A stretch of 54,436 bases of DNA from Methylophaga sp. UBA3192. Lineage in GTDB: Bacteria; Pseudomonadota; Gammaproteobacteria; Nitrosococcales; Methylophagaceae. Below the pieces are notes generated by a model, which ran no database searches, had not been told where the DNA came from, and saw only the letters and a list, made by a program, of their open reading frames with translations. Made by a program: the position numbers and the translations under genes. Below, piece after piece: positions 7,418 to 16,374 of this stretch. Within the stretch, counting starts at the first letter, position 1. Each line of letters begins with the position of its first letter. The stretch lies in NCBI GenBank assembly GCA_002363955.1, contig DEXE01000006.1, forward strand, positions 709,061 to 763,496. The letters run 5' to 3'.

Positions 7418-8050
7418 CTAGTTGGTAGCAAGCTCAATCGCTTCCGCAGCCAAACGGGTAATTTCATCCCAGTTTTCTGCTTCAACCAGATTCGCAGCAC
7501 ACATCCATGAACCACCTACACAGCCGACATTTGGCAAGCTGTAATAGTTTTTAACGTTTTTCTGGCTGACACCACCGGTTGGGCAAAACAGGATTTGTGG
7601 AATCGGTGCCCCAATTGATTTCAACATCGGCACACCACCAGCAGCTTCGGCCGGGAAAAATTTCATCGCCGTGATACCACGTTCCAATAAACGCATGGCT
7701 TCACTTGGATTAGCAACACCCGGTAATAATGGCACGCCCGTTTTTAAAGCGGCTTCGATCAGCGTATCTGTTGTGCCCGGACTGACAATAAATTCCGCAC
7801 CGGCATCAATTGCTGCATTTAAGGTTTCAATATTGATAATAGTACCGGCACCGACAATCGCATCAGGCACTTCCGCTTTAATACGACGAATGGATTCCAG
7901 TGCTGCATCAGTACGCAGGGTAATTTCGAGTACTTTCAGACCACCTTTCACCAACGCATTGGCTAACGGCACCGCATGTTCAACATTGTTGATAACCATC
8001 ACCGGGACAATCGGTGAAACTTGCATAATTTCGTGAATCGTTTTGCTCAT
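7418..8050 (-). CDS. eda: 2-dehydro-3-deoxy-6-phosphogluconate (KDPG) aldolase
   Basis: Eda splits KDPG into pyruvate and glyceraldehyde-3-phosphate, the second Entner-Doudoroff step; several variants also act on 4-hydroxy-2-oxoglutarate. The 210-residue class I aldolase shows the catalytic Glu at E42 in VLEITLRT and the Schiff-base lysine K130 in GITAMKFFPAEAAGG. Between them lie the VGAGTI and EFIVSPG barrel motifs. It lies 32 bp downstream of edd and is surely co-transcribed with it. In RuMP-cycle methylotrophs this pair can serve as the cleavage branch, which is only inferred here. Confidence 0.96.
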   Translation of the reverse strand: MSKTIHEIMQVSPIVPVMVINNVEHAVPLANALVKGGLKVLEITLRTDAALESIRRIKAEVPDAIVGAGTIINIETLNAAIDAGAEFIVSPGTTDTLIEAALKTGVPLLPGVANPSEAMRLLERGITAMKFFPAEAAGGVPMLKSIGAPIPQILFCPTGGVSQKNVKNYYSLPNVGCVGGSWMCAANLVEAENWDEITRLAAEAIELATN

Positions 8051-8082
8051 AAAAAAAGATATCCCTAATTCTGTTGGATAGA

Positions 8083-9906
8083 TTATTCAACGTTGAACAT
8101 ATTAATGGCGCCTTCTTCAGCTGAAGAAACACCGGCACGGAAGCTGTCGAACAATTCACGGCCGCTACCGTAATGATGTTCAGTATTGGCCATCATGCAG
8201 GATAAGCGGGAATTAAACTCTGCTTCATCAACCAACACATTCATAATGCCATTTTCAGTATCGAGATGAATAATATCGCCGTCTTTGATTCGGGTCAGTG
8301 GGCCACCATCAGCCGACTCAGGACACATTTGAATCGCGGATGGGACTTTACCGGAAGCGCCGGACATCCGACCATCAGTAACCAAAGCGACTTTGAAGCC
8401 ACGATCCTGCAAGACACCAAGCGGTGAACTGAGTTTATGCAGCTCCGGCATGCCATTGGACTTTGGTCCCTGGAAGCGTAAAACCACAATAACATCTCTC
8501 TCCAGTTCACCATTCTTGAAGGCTGCAACCGCATCATCCTGATCGTCAAATACCAATGCCGGAGCTTCTACAACACGATGTTCGATATCGACGGCTGATA
8601 CTTTGGATACGCCACGTCCAAGATTACCTTGAATAAGATGTACACCACCGGATTTGGCAAAAGGCTGCTCAACGGTGCCAATAACGTCTTTATCCAATGA
8701 TTCTTTCGGACCTTCCTGCCAAATCAATTTGCCATCGATTATTTTTGGCTCCTGACTGTATTGCTTCAGGCCTTTTTCATTACCGACAGTAATAATATCT
8801 TCGTGTAATAAGCCCTGGGATAACAACTCCTGAATCAACACGCCCATACCACCAGCAGCCTGGAAGTGATTTACATCAGCGCTGCCATTTGGATAGACAC
8901 GGCTTAATAAAGGAATGATATGCGACAGACGATCGAAGTCGTCCCAGTTGATCAGAATACCGGCGGCACGGGCAATAGCCACAATGTGCATGGTGTGATT
9001 GGTTGAGCCACCGGTGGCCAGTAGCCCGATAATGGCATTCAGAATCGCTTTTTCATCAATCATATGACCGATTGGACGATAATCATCACCCAGCGCAGTA
9101 AATTTCAGTACCTGACGTGCTGCTTCTTTGGTCAGTTCATCCCGTAGCGGCGTATTGGGATTGATAAATGTTCCGCCGGGTAAGTGCAGCCCCATGATTT
9201 CAACCATCATCTGGTTACTGTTCGCTGTACCATAGAAAGTACAGGTACCTGGGCTGTGATAAGACTCTGATTCTGCTTTAAGCAGTTCTTCACGACCGAC
9301 TTTGCCTTCAGCAAACAGCTGACGAATGCGAACTTTTTCTTTATTCGGCAAACCGCTTGGCATCGGGCCAGCCGGTACAAAAATCGTCGGTAAATGACCA
9401 AAGCTCAAAGCACCAATCAATAAGCCCGGTACGATCTTATCGCAGACACCCAGCATCATTGCCGCGTCAAACATATTGTGACTAAGGCCAACTGCAGTGG
9501 ACATCGCAATAACATCACGGCTGAACAATGACAGATCCATACCCGGGTAGCCCTGAGTAATACCGTCACACATGGCCGGAACACCACCGGCAAATTGTGC
9601 AACACCACCGGCTTCATGGGCAGCTTCTTTAATTAGCGGTGGAAAGTCTTTGTAAGGTTGATGCGCTGAGAGCATATCGTTATAAGCAGAAATAATGCCG
9701 ATATTGGCTTTTTTGTTGCCTGCCAAATCACTTTTTTCTGTGGCAGCGCAGGCAGCAAAGCCATGCGCCAGATTGCCGCAGCCTAATGTCAGACGATGAG
9801 GTCCTTGACCTGCAGCTTCGTCAACACGGGCAAGATAGGCCGTACGTGTTTTTTTACTTCGTTCGATCACTTCGTTAGTGAGCGAGTCTAAAACCGGATG
9901 AACCAT
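8083..9906 (-). CDS. edd: 6-phosphogluconate dehydratase
   Basis: Edd dehydrates 6-phosphogluconate to KDPG using an iron-sulfur cluster. The 607-residue length is that of the family (IlvD/Edd). Cluster cysteines are recognisable in MMLGVCDKIVPGLLIG (about residue 152) and SPGTCTFYGTANSNQMM (about residue 218). The C-terminal block VALVTDGRMSGASGKVPSAI is shared with dihydroxyacid dehydratase, but the length, the opening VLDSLTNEVIERSKKTR and the adjacent eda favour Edd. A TATAAT on this strand at 10013-10018 is a plausible promoter. The 5' flank is a 418-bp gap holding two palindromes. Confidence 0.96.
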   Translation of the reverse strand: MVHPVLDSLTNEVIERSKKTRTAYLARVDEAAGQGPHRLTLGCGNLAHGFAACAATEKSDLAGNKKANIGIISAYNDMLSAHQPYKDFPPLIKEAAHEAGGVAQFAGGVPAMCDGITQGYPGMDLSLFSRDVIAMSTAVGLSHNMFDAAMMLGVCDKIVPGLLIGALSFGHLPTIFVPAGPMPSGLPNKEKVRIRQLFAEGKVGREELLKAESESYHSPGTCTFYGTANSNQMMVEIMGLHLPGGTFINPNTPLRDELTKEAARQVLKFTALGDDYRPIGHMIDEKAILNAIIGLLATGGSTNHTMHIVAIARAAGILINWDDFDRLSHIIPLLSRVYPNGSADVNHFQAAGGMGVLIQELLSQGLLHEDIITVGNEKGLKQYSQEPKIIDGKLIWQEGPKESLDKDVIGTVEQPFAKSGGVHLIQGNLGRGVSKVSAVDIEHRVVEAPALVFDDQDDAVAAFKNGELERDVIVVLRFQGPKSNGMPELHKLSSPLGVLQDRGFKVALVTDGRMSGASGKVPSAIQMCPESADGGPLTRIKDGDIIHLDTENGIMNVLVDEAEFNSRLSCMMANTEHHYGSGRELFDSFRAGVSSAEEGAINMFNVE

Positions 9907-10012
9907 AAAATGAGTCTCTCTTTCGTTTACTTGTAATGTCGAAGTAGCGGGATTCGAGGCTGCGTGGTTGCAGCAGCGTTAATCCATCAGAAATTTTTTA
10001 TTCAGACAAAAC

Positions 10013-10041
10013 ATTATAGTCCTTATCACTCTTTTTCGCAC
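10013..10041 (-). promoter_or_regulatory. Candidate edd promoter
   Basis: On the minus strand a perfect TATAAT lies at 10013-10018, with a poor -35 match (GTGCGA) 17 bases upstream at 10036-10041. The leader to the edd ATG would be about 100 nt. The weak -35 suggests dependence on an activator, which is inference. Confidence 0.4.
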
Positions 10042-10106
10042 TGTTTACGGGCTTTTGTCATCTTATTAATCAATTCTCTGCATTCCAATATCTGCGTGTA
10101 TTACTT

Positions 10107-10125
10107 CGCAAATCGCAGATTTACG
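10107..10125. promoter_or_regulatory. Operator-like palindrome upstream of edd and trmB
   Basis: CGCAAATC and GATTTACG form 8-bp arms with one mismatch around the spacer GCA. The size and short spacer fit a dimeric repressor site. The cognate regulator is not known. Confidence 0.3.
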
Positions 10126-10150
10126 CCAATTTGGCAGGAAGATAACCCAG

Positions 10151-10165
10151 ATGACCATGGGTCAT
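10151..10165. promoter_or_regulatory. Second operator-like palindrome upstream of edd and trmB
   Basis: ATGACC and GGTCAT form perfect 6-bp arms around the spacer ATG. It lies 25 bp from the preceding palindrome but has a different arm sequence, so the two are not copies of one operator. Confidence 0.22.
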
Positions 10166-10223
10166 TATCACGATCTGATTCATACTCCGAAACAAACAAA
10201 TTTACAGAATGCGATAGCAAAAC

Positions 10224-10319
10224 ATGACAACAGGAGGATTTTCCAGCGGGGCTTCGGTATCATGTGACGCTATTTTTCGTCGTCTTATTGATGATGTATC
10301 GCTCAAATTAGTCAGGTAA
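10224..10319 (+). CDS. Possible 31-residue leader peptide upstream of trmB
   Basis: An ATG-initiated frame encodes 31 residues beginning MTTGGFSSGASVSCDAIFRR and ends at TAA six bases before the trmB ATG. The trmB ribosome site (CAGGTAAAG) includes its stop codon, which would allow coupling. There is no good ribosome site ahead of its own ATG and no recognised family. It may be chance. Confidence 0.18.
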   Translation: MTTGGFSSGASVSCDAIFRRLIDDVSLKLVR

Positions 10320-10324
10320 AGAAA

Positions 10325-11011
10325 ATGACTGAAGGTAAACGCCTCCGTCAGGTGAAAAGCTTTGTAAAACGCGAAGGTCGATTAACACCCGGCCAACAAA
10401 AGGCATTAGATTTTTTATGGCCGAAATTTGGCATAGAAGCTGATGGTCAGCAAATCGATATGACAAACCTGTTTGGCCGTGATGCGCCGGTAATATTCGA
10501 AATCGGTTTTGGAAATGGTGCTTCACTGGTCGAAATGGCCTTGCAGCAGCCAGATAATAACTTTATTGGTGTTGAGGTACATCGTCCGGGTGTCGGTCAA
10601 CTGTTAAAAGCCATTGAAGAAAACCATCTGACCAATCTGCGGGTAGCCTGTACCGATGCGGTGGAATTACTTAAAAACCAGATTGCTGATAATGCTCTGG
10701 AACGGGTACAGCTCTATTTCCCCGATCCCTGGCATAAAAAACGTCATCATAAACGCCGTATTATTCAGCCAGCTTTTGTTGACGTACTGGCACACAAAAT
10801 TCATCCGGGTGGTTTTTTACATATGGCCACCGACTGGCAGGATTATGCAGAGCAGATGCTTCAGGATCTGTCAGCAAGTTCGGATTTCATCAATACCAGT
10901 ATTACCGGTGATTACATTCCACGCCCGGAGTTTCGTCCACTGACCAAATTTGAACAACGTGGCCATCGCCTGGGCCATGGTGTCTGGGATTTACTTTTTC
11001 AACGCCGTTAA
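10325..11011 (+). CDS. trmB: tRNA (guanine-N7-)-methyltransferase
   Basis: TrmB methylates G46 in the variable loop of tRNAs with S-adenosylmethionine. The 228-residue protein has the SAM-binding motif FEIGFGNGASLVEMA near residues 58-72 and the acidic post-motif FIGVEVHRPGVGQLL. The family-diagnostic stretch YFPDPWHKKRHHKRRI lies near residues 130-145, and the C-terminal FRPLTKFEQRGHRLGHGVWD is typical. The full length and the ribosome site AGGTAAAG support the start at 10325. It is followed 80 bp later by a FadL-type porin gene; no terminator is apparent between them. Confidence 0.96.
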   Translation: MTEGKRLRQVKSFVKREGRLTPGQQKALDFLWPKFGIEADGQQIDMTNLFGRDAPVIFEIGFGNGASLVEMALQQPDNNFIGVEVHRPGVGQLLKAIEENHLTNLRVACTDAVELLKNQIADNALERVQLYFPDPWHKKRHHKRRIIQPAFVDVLAHKIHPGGFLHMATDWQDYAEQMLQDLSASSDFINTSITGDYIPRPEFRPLTKFEQRGHRLGHGVWDLLFQRR

Positions 11012-11091
11012 TTATGACAAACTTGCTTCATTTGTGTGCTTGAGCTAGTTTCGCCATTTAACTATTCAATTTTCTTACAGGTAAAGCCGCC

Positions 11092-12384
11092 ATGACTATG
11101 TCCCGTTCAACGCAGTTAAGTTTTTATGTTTTGTTCGGGGCGGCCAGCAGCTCTGCTGGTGCAGCAGGTTATGCCTTAATTGAACAAAGTATTACCGGCC
11201 TGGGACGAGCTTTTTCAGGCAGTGCTGCTGTGGCGGATGATGCCAGTACCATCTTTTTCAATCCGGCCGGTCTGACCAATTTATCCCGTAAAGAAATGAA
11301 TATGGGGTTAAACCTGATTGGTCCCCGTGCAGAGTTTTCTGATCGTGGTTCGAATGTCAATGGCACGCCATTAATTGGCGGTGATGGCAATAATGCCGGT
11401 GAACTGGCAGCAGTCCCAAATTTTTATTATGCCCATCCCTTAAATGACAAGACGGTAGTGGGTATTGGTGTGGGTGCACCATTTGGATTGGTGACCGACT
11501 ATGGCGATAGCTGGCAGGGTCGATACCATGCTATTCGCTCAGATCTGTTAACCATTAATATCAATCCCAGTATTGCCTTTAAAGCCACCGAAAAGCTGTC
11601 ACTCGGATTTGGCGTCAATCTGCAATACATTGATTTGGAATTAAGTCAGGCAGCCAATTTTGGTGTTTTAACAGGCACACCACAACAGAATGATGGTCGA
11701 GTACGGTTAACGGCGGATGACTGGAGTTGGGGTTACAATCTTGGTATGACATATCAATTTACAGAAGCCACGCGCATGGGAGTGAGTTATCGCTCTAAAA
11801 TCACTCATGATTTAAAAGGCGATGGTGAGTTTCGTATTCCTGACAATGCCCAGGCCACTGCTTCAGCACTTGGTTTTGAAGATGGCAAAATTGATGGTGG
11901 CGTCACTTTACCCGAAACCCTCTCTGTCGCGTTACTTCATCAGTTAACCCCAAAATTAGCGTTGATGGCCGACGCGACATGGACACGCTGGAGCCGGTTT
12001 GAAGAGTTACGAATTAATTCGGATGTTGATCGTCTTAATTCAGTCAAAGCAGAAGACTGGGATAATTCAATGCGTTATGGTCTTGGTCTGGAGTATCAGG
12101 CGAATGACCGCTGGTCATGGCGTGCAGGTGTTGCCTATGATGAAACCCCAATTCCTAACGCACAACGCCGAACGCCCCGAATCCCGGATAGTGACCGGAC
12201 ATGGATCGCCGTTGGGGCAAGTTATCAATACAGCGACAACATTGTCCTTGATGCGGCTTATAGTCATATATTTATGAAAGACACCAACATAGACGATACC
12301 GATTCAAACGGCAATCAGCTGCTGGGCAAATATAAAAATTCTGTTGATATTGTAGGTGTTCAGTTACGTTGGTATTTTGATTAA
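11092..12384 (+). CDS. OmpP1/FadL/TodX-family outer-membrane transporter
   Basis: This is a 430-residue outer-membrane beta-barrel of the FadL family, which admits long-chain fatty acids or other hydrophobic compounds. A signal peptide covers about residues 1-25 (ending SSSAGAAG). The mature N-terminus carries the hatch region with the family motif STIFFNPAGLTNL, NPAG at residues 57-60. The chain ends in an aromatic strand, SVDIVGVQLRWYFD, as expected for BAM-dependent insertion. The acyl-CoA ligase gene starts two bases after its stop codon, so uptake and CoA activation are probably coupled. The natural substrate is not certain. Confidence 0.92.
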   Translation: MTMSRSTQLSFYVLFGAASSSAGAAGYALIEQSITGLGRAFSGSAAVADDASTIFFNPAGLTNLSRKEMNMGLNLIGPRAEFSDRGSNVNGTPLIGGDGNNAGELAAVPNFYYAHPLNDKTVVGIGVGAPFGLVTDYGDSWQGRYHAIRSDLLTININPSIAFKATEKLSLGFGVNLQYIDLELSQAANFGVLTGTPQQNDGRVRLTADDWSWGYNLGMTYQFTEATRMGVSYRSKITHDLKGDGEFRIPDNAQATASALGFEDGKIDGGVTLPETLSVALLHQLTPKLALMADATWTRWSRFEELRINSDVDRLNSVKAEDWDNSMRYGLGLEYQANDRWSWRAGVAYDETPIPNAQRRTPRIPDSDRTWIAVGASYQYSDNIVLDAAYSHIFMKDTNIDDTDSNGNQLLGKYKNSVDIVGVQLRWYFD

Positions 12385-12386
12385 TC

Positions 12387-14192
12387 ATGAGCAGTAGCGA
12401 TTACATTTCACCTGATGAGGCGCAAACGCTTTATGGCTTGTTTTCCGAACGGGTAAAACGCAGCGCTGATAAAGAGGCCTATGGCTATTTTGATAACGAG
12501 AATCAAAGCTGGTTAAGCCTCAGTTGGCAGCAGGTTGCAGATTCAGTCCATCTCTGGCAACAAGCCTTGCAACAGGAAAATCTGCGCAAAGGTGATCGGG
12601 TTGCACTCAATCTGCGTAATAGCAAGGAGTGGATATTTTTCGATCTGGCAGCGTTAAGTCTGGGCTTGGTTGTGGTGCCGCTTTATCCTGATGATCGGCC
12701 TGACAATGTTGCCTACATTCTGCAAGATGCCGATGTGCGTTTATTGTTAGTCAATAGCGCCAGGCAATGGTCGGCAATCAGGGCCGTATTACCTGAAGAG
12801 CATAGCCTCAGACGAATCATTATTTTCAATGAGGAATCCCCGGAAACGGATCTGCCATATACCCAGCTGCACGAATGGCTGGATGTGGCTGATACCGAAG
12901 TTGTTATCTCCCCGTCCGCACCGGATCAGGTGGCATCGATTATTTATACTTCAGGTACTACCGGCCGTTCAAAAGGCGTAATGCTCAGTCACCGGAATAT
13001 GTTGTCAGTTGCATACGGCTCATTACAGTTCTTTGAAATTCTGCCTGAAGATATATTCTTATCCTTTTTACCTTTGTCACACACCTTGGAACGCACTGGT
13101 GGTTATTATCTACCGATGATGGCTGGCTCCAAAGTCGTTTTTTCACGCAGTATTCCCCTGCTTGCCGATGATATGCGACAGGTTCAGCCCACCATTATGA
13201 TCGCAGTGCCCAGAATTTTTGAACGTATTTATGACCGTGTTCAAAAGCAACTTTCTGATAGTAATGTGCTGCGTAGGTTTATATTCAAATTGGCGGTGAA
13301 CGTTGGCTGGAAAAAATTTCACTACCACCAGGGCCGAAACTCCTGGTCTCCATTGTTTCTGTTATCGCCATTATTGAATAAGCTGGTAGCTCATAAATTT
13401 CACCAGAGGCTCGGTGGTCGTTTGCGTTTAGCGGTCAGCGGTGGCGCAGCGCTTCCCAACTATGCCGCTAAAATGTTCATTGGTCTGGATTTAACATTGC
13501 TCCAGGGGTATGGGCTCACAGAGACCAGTCCGGTTATCAGTGTCAATGAACCTTCAAGCAATGATCCGTCAAGCGTTGGCAGACCAATAAGAGGCGTTGA
13601 AGTCCGTATCGGCAAGGATGATGAACTGCAAGTTAAAGGTCCGGGGAATATGCTGGGATACTGGAATAATCATAAAGCCACAGCACAAACCATTGATGCT
13701 GATGGTTGGCTTCACACTGGGGATAAAGCCCATATCAGTGAAAGTGGACACATCCACATTGTCGGTCGAATCAAAGATATTCTGGTACTCAATAATGGCG
13801 AGAAAGTACCACCTGCCGATATTGAAGCCACCATCATCAGTAACGGACTGATTGAACAGGCTTTAATTGTTGGTGAAGGCCAGCCTTATTTAGCAGCTTT
13901 ACTGGTCATAAATGGAGAGAAGTGGCCACAAATTGCTCAGCAGCTGGGTTTGGATCCGCTATCTAACGATAGTCTGAACAGTAAAGTGCTACAACAGCAT
14001 TTTGTCCGGTTACTCAGACAATGGTTATTCGAGTTTCCGGCTTATGCTCGAATTCGACGGGTGCATCTGACCTTGCAGCCATGGACTATCGAAAACGGCC
14101 TGTTAACCCCCACCTTAAAAGTAAAACGCGCTATGGTGCTGGAACAATTTAAAAACGAAATTGAAACTATGTATAAAGCAGCATCAAGCTGA
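12387..14192 (+). CDS. Long-chain fatty-acid--CoA ligase (AMP-forming)
   Basis: This 601-residue enzyme of the ANL superfamily adenylates fatty acids and transfers them to CoA. The phosphate-binding motif IIYTSGTTGRSKGVMLSH lies near residues 184-202, the adenine motif GYGLTETSPV near 372-382 and the hinge/core motif DGWLHTGDKA near 437-446. The pattern PLSHTLERTGGYY and the length place it with FadD15-type long-chain synthetases rather than E. coli FadD. There is no signal peptide. It follows the FadL-type porin directly. Its stop overlaps the end of the convergent folC by nine bases, so no terminator separates the two. Confidence 0.92.
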   Translation: MSSSDYISPDEAQTLYGLFSERVKRSADKEAYGYFDNENQSWLSLSWQQVADSVHLWQQALQQENLRKGDRVALNLRNSKEWIFFDLAALSLGLVVVPLYPDDRPDNVAYILQDADVRLLLVNSARQWSAIRAVLPEEHSLRRIIIFNEESPETDLPYTQLHEWLDVADTEVVISPSAPDQVASIIYTSGTTGRSKGVMLSHRNMLSVAYGSLQFFEILPEDIFLSFLPLSHTLERTGGYYLPMMAGSKVVFSRSIPLLADDMRQVQPTIMIAVPRIFERIYDRVQKQLSDSNVLRRFIFKLAVNVGWKKFHYHQGRNSWSPLFLLSPLLNKLVAHKFHQRLGGRLRLAVSGGAALPNYAAKMFIGLDLTLLQGYGLTETSPVISVNEPSSNDPSSVGRPIRGVEVRIGKDDELQVKGPGNMLGYWNNHKATAQTIDADGWLHTGDKAHISESGHIHIVGRIKDILVLNNGEKVPPADIEATIISNGLIEQALIVGEGQPYLAALLVINGEKWPQIAQQLGLDPLSNDSLNSKVLQQHFVRLLRQWLFEFPAYARIRRVHLTLQPWTIENGLLTPTLKVKRAMVLEQFKNEIETMYKAASS

Positions 14193-15488
14193 TGCAGATA
14201 AAGGTTCATTGATAAATTCAGGGATATGCCGCATAACAGCTTCAACGGTATGAAATGAACCAAAAATCAATATTCGGTCACCGTTTACAGCGTCTTCCAG
14301 CGCAAGGTTATAGGCCTCTTCTACCAATTCAGCTACATGCACCCTGTCATCGGTGATTTTACCCTGCAGGCCCGCTGCCAAATCCTCTGCCGATTGCCCC
14401 CGGCTTCCGTTAAGTCCGCCGATGAACCAATCGTCTATCACTGGAATCAGTGCATCAAAAACCGCCCGACTATCTTTATCCCGCAACATGGCGATAACTG
14501 CATGGGTTTTGCCGCGGCATGGAATTTCCTGTAACAGTTTTGCCAGGTTCTCAGCACCTTGCTGATTATGTGTTACATCAAAGATATGAATAATGGGTCC
14601 ATCAATCATCTGAAAGCGGCCGGCAAGTCTGACTTGAACTAAACCGTCACGAATTGCCGTTTCGTTAATTTTTTCCATTCCGGCATCTTTCAGCAGACTG
14701 ATAACTTGTAATACCGCCGCACTGTTTTGAATTTGATAACACCCCAGCAACGCGGGAAGTGGTAAGTTCTGAAGATTGTGGCGGGTATTGTGCCAATGCC
14801 AGGCTTTGTCATGCGATTCAGCACTGAAATCTTTGTCCGCAATATAGGCTGACGCACCTAATTTATGCGCGATCTCAACAACGGTGCTGGGTGGAGAAGA
14901 TTCACTACAGACAACTGGATGCCCGGCCCGCATAATGCCGGCTTTTTCAACACCAATCTGCTCGCGAGTATCGCCCAACCACACAGTATGGTCGAGCCCT
15001 ATCGGTGTAATCAACGCAATATCGGCATCAAACAGATTCACTGCGTCAAGCCGTCCGCCCATGCCAACTTCAAGTATTGCGATATCAATATTCTGTCGAC
15101 AGAAAATATCAGCGGCGGCCAAGGTGGCAAACTCAAAATAACTCAGTGAAATTTCAGCACGCGCCTTGTCAATGCGCTCAAATGCTTCACAAATCTGTGT
15201 ATCAGTAGCTGTTTGACCATCCACGACAATACGTTCGTTATAACGCAACAGATGTGGTGAGGTGTAACAAGCTGTACGATAGCCAGCAGCTGAGAGAATA
15301 GAGGCTAATAAAGCAACCGAGGATCCTTTGCCATTAGTACCAGCAACCGTCACAATTCGGAAAGGCAGTTTATTATCGGCATACATACGCAGCCAGACCG
15401 CACGGATGCGATCCAGGCCGGGATCTATTTCAGTGAAATGGAGCTGTTCCTGCCATGCCAGCCACTCTGGCAAGCTATTGAATCGCAT
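14184..15488 (-). CDS. folC: Bifunctional dihydrofolate synthase / folylpolyglutamate synthase
   Basis: FolC adds L-glutamate to dihydropteroate and extends the polyglutamate tail of folates. The 434-residue Mur-ligase-type protein shows the P-loop VTVAGTNGKGSSVALLA at residues 46-62 and AILEVGMGGRLDAVN with the metal ligands. It also has the conserved TPIGLDHTVWLGDT and the C-terminal ILIFGSFHTVEAVM. It is the last gene of a long minus-strand run, nine bases behind accD. In many gammaproteobacteria folC is followed by a SPOR-domain gene, cvpA and purF. Here a convergent acyl-CoA ligase occupies that place. Confidence 0.96.
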   Translation of the reverse strand: MRFNSLPEWLAWQEQLHFTEIDPGLDRIRAVWLRMYADNKLPFRIVTVAGTNGKGSSVALLASILSAAGYRTACYTSPHLLRYNERIVVDGQTATDTQICEAFERIDKARAEISLSYFEFATLAAADIFCRQNIDIAILEVGMGGRLDAVNLFDADIALITPIGLDHTVWLGDTREQIGVEKAGIMRAGHPVVCSESSPPSTVVEIAHKLGASAYIADKDFSAESHDKAWHWHNTRHNLQNLPLPALLGCYQIQNSAAVLQVISLLKDAGMEKINETAIRDGLVQVRLAGRFQMIDGPIIHIFDVTHNQQGAENLAKLLQEIPCRGKTHAVIAMLRDKDSRAVFDALIPVIDDWFIGGLNGSRGQSAEDLAAGLQGKITDDRVHVAELVEEAYNLALEDAVNGDRILIFGSFHTVEAVMRHIPEFINEPLSASA

Positions 15489-15497
15489 AAACCGTAT

Positions 15498-16355
15498 TTA
15501 TACAGCTATTCGGTTTTGCATCATGGTCAACAGATTATTCAGACGATCCCGCATTTCGCGACGATCTATAATCATATCGATGGCACCATGTTCCAACAAA
15601 AACTCACTGCGCTGGAAACCTTCAGGTAGTTTTTCACGGACAGTTTGTTCAATAACACGCGGCCCGGCAAAACCTATCAATGCTTTCGGCTCAGCCACAT
15701 TGATGTCGCCAAGCATTGCCAGACTGGCTGACACGCCCCCCATTGTCGGATCAGTCATTACAGAAATATAAGGAATACCGGCATCTTCAAGTTGTGATAA
15801 AACCGCACTGGTTTTGGCCATTTGCATCAACGAAAACAGACCTTCCTGCATGCGTGCACCGCCACTGGCAGCGAAACAGATTAACGGCAATTTTTTGGCC
15901 AGTGCAACCTTTGCCGCACGGACAAACTTTTCGCCGACGACTGACCCCATTGACCCCCCCATAAAGCCAAAATCAAATGCAACAACGACTACAGGTAACC
16001 CCTTTAAGGTACCTTGCATGGCTAACAGAGCATCATTTTCACCCGTTGTTTTTTGTGCCTGGGTGATACGGTCGCGATACCGTTTGCTATCTTTAAATTT
16101 AAGCGTGTCAACGGGTTTTACTTCAGTACCAATTTCCTGACGGTTGGCTTCATCAAGAAAACTTTCCAGTCGAACGCGGGCATTAATCCGCTGATGATGG
16201 TCGCATTTTGGACACACCATCTGATTTCGCTCAAGTTCTGCCCGGTAAAGCACATTGTCACATGCCGGGCATTTGCACCAGACACCTTCCGGCACAGAAC
16301 GACTGCGACCACTGGTGCGGATTTTAGACGGAAGTAATCTTTCAAACCAACTCAT
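15498..16355 (-). CDS. accD: Acetyl-CoA carboxylase carboxyltransferase subunit beta
   Basis: AccD, with AccA, transfers the carboxyl group from biotin to acetyl-CoA to make malonyl-CoA. The 285-residue protein starts with the zinc ribbon, ligands C29, C32, C48 and C51 (KCPACDNVLYR and QMVCPKCDHH). The crotonase-type carboxyltransferase core follows, with FMGGSMGSVVGEKFVRA, FAASGGARMQEGLFSLMQM and TDPTMGGVSASLAMLGD. The start MSWFERLLPSKIRT matches other AccD proteins. Gene order trpA-accD-folC is the common gammaproteobacterial one. Confidence 0.97.
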   Translation of the reverse strand: MSWFERLLPSKIRTSGRSRSVPEGVWCKCPACDNVLYRAELERNQMVCPKCDHHQRINARVRLESFLDEANRQEIGTEVKPVDTLKFKDSKRYRDRITQAQKTTGENDALLAMQGTLKGLPVVVVAFDFGFMGGSMGSVVGEKFVRAAKVALAKKLPLICFAASGGARMQEGLFSLMQMAKTSAVLSQLEDAGIPYISVMTDPTMGGVSASLAMLGDINVAEPKALIGFAGPRVIEQTVREKLPEGFQRSEFLLEHGAIDMIIDRREMRDRLNNLLTMMQNRIAV

Positions 16356-16374
16356 TTTGTCACCTTATCTCTCA

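Larger units (their letters stand above)
9907..10324. other. Non-coding gap between divergent edd and trmB
   Basis: I see no convincing gene in these 418 bp. It holds a minus-strand TATAAT for edd (10013-10018), a small hairpin GCTGC/GCAGC in the edd leader (9959-9974), two operator-like palindromes (10107-10125 and 10151-10165) and a 31-codon reading frame (10224-10319) ending six bases before trmB. The size and symmetry suggest a regulated intergenic region. Confidence 0.6.

Noticed and set aside
9931..9950. HexR-like site upstream of edd (TTGTAAT half)
   Set aside because: Only one half-site is present; the inverted partner expected for HexR is missing.
9964..10227. An 87-codon GTG-initiated frame in the edd-trmB gap
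   Set aside because: Poor start context, no family resemblance, unusual His/Ser/Phe-rich composition, and it overlaps the edd promoter and both palindromes.
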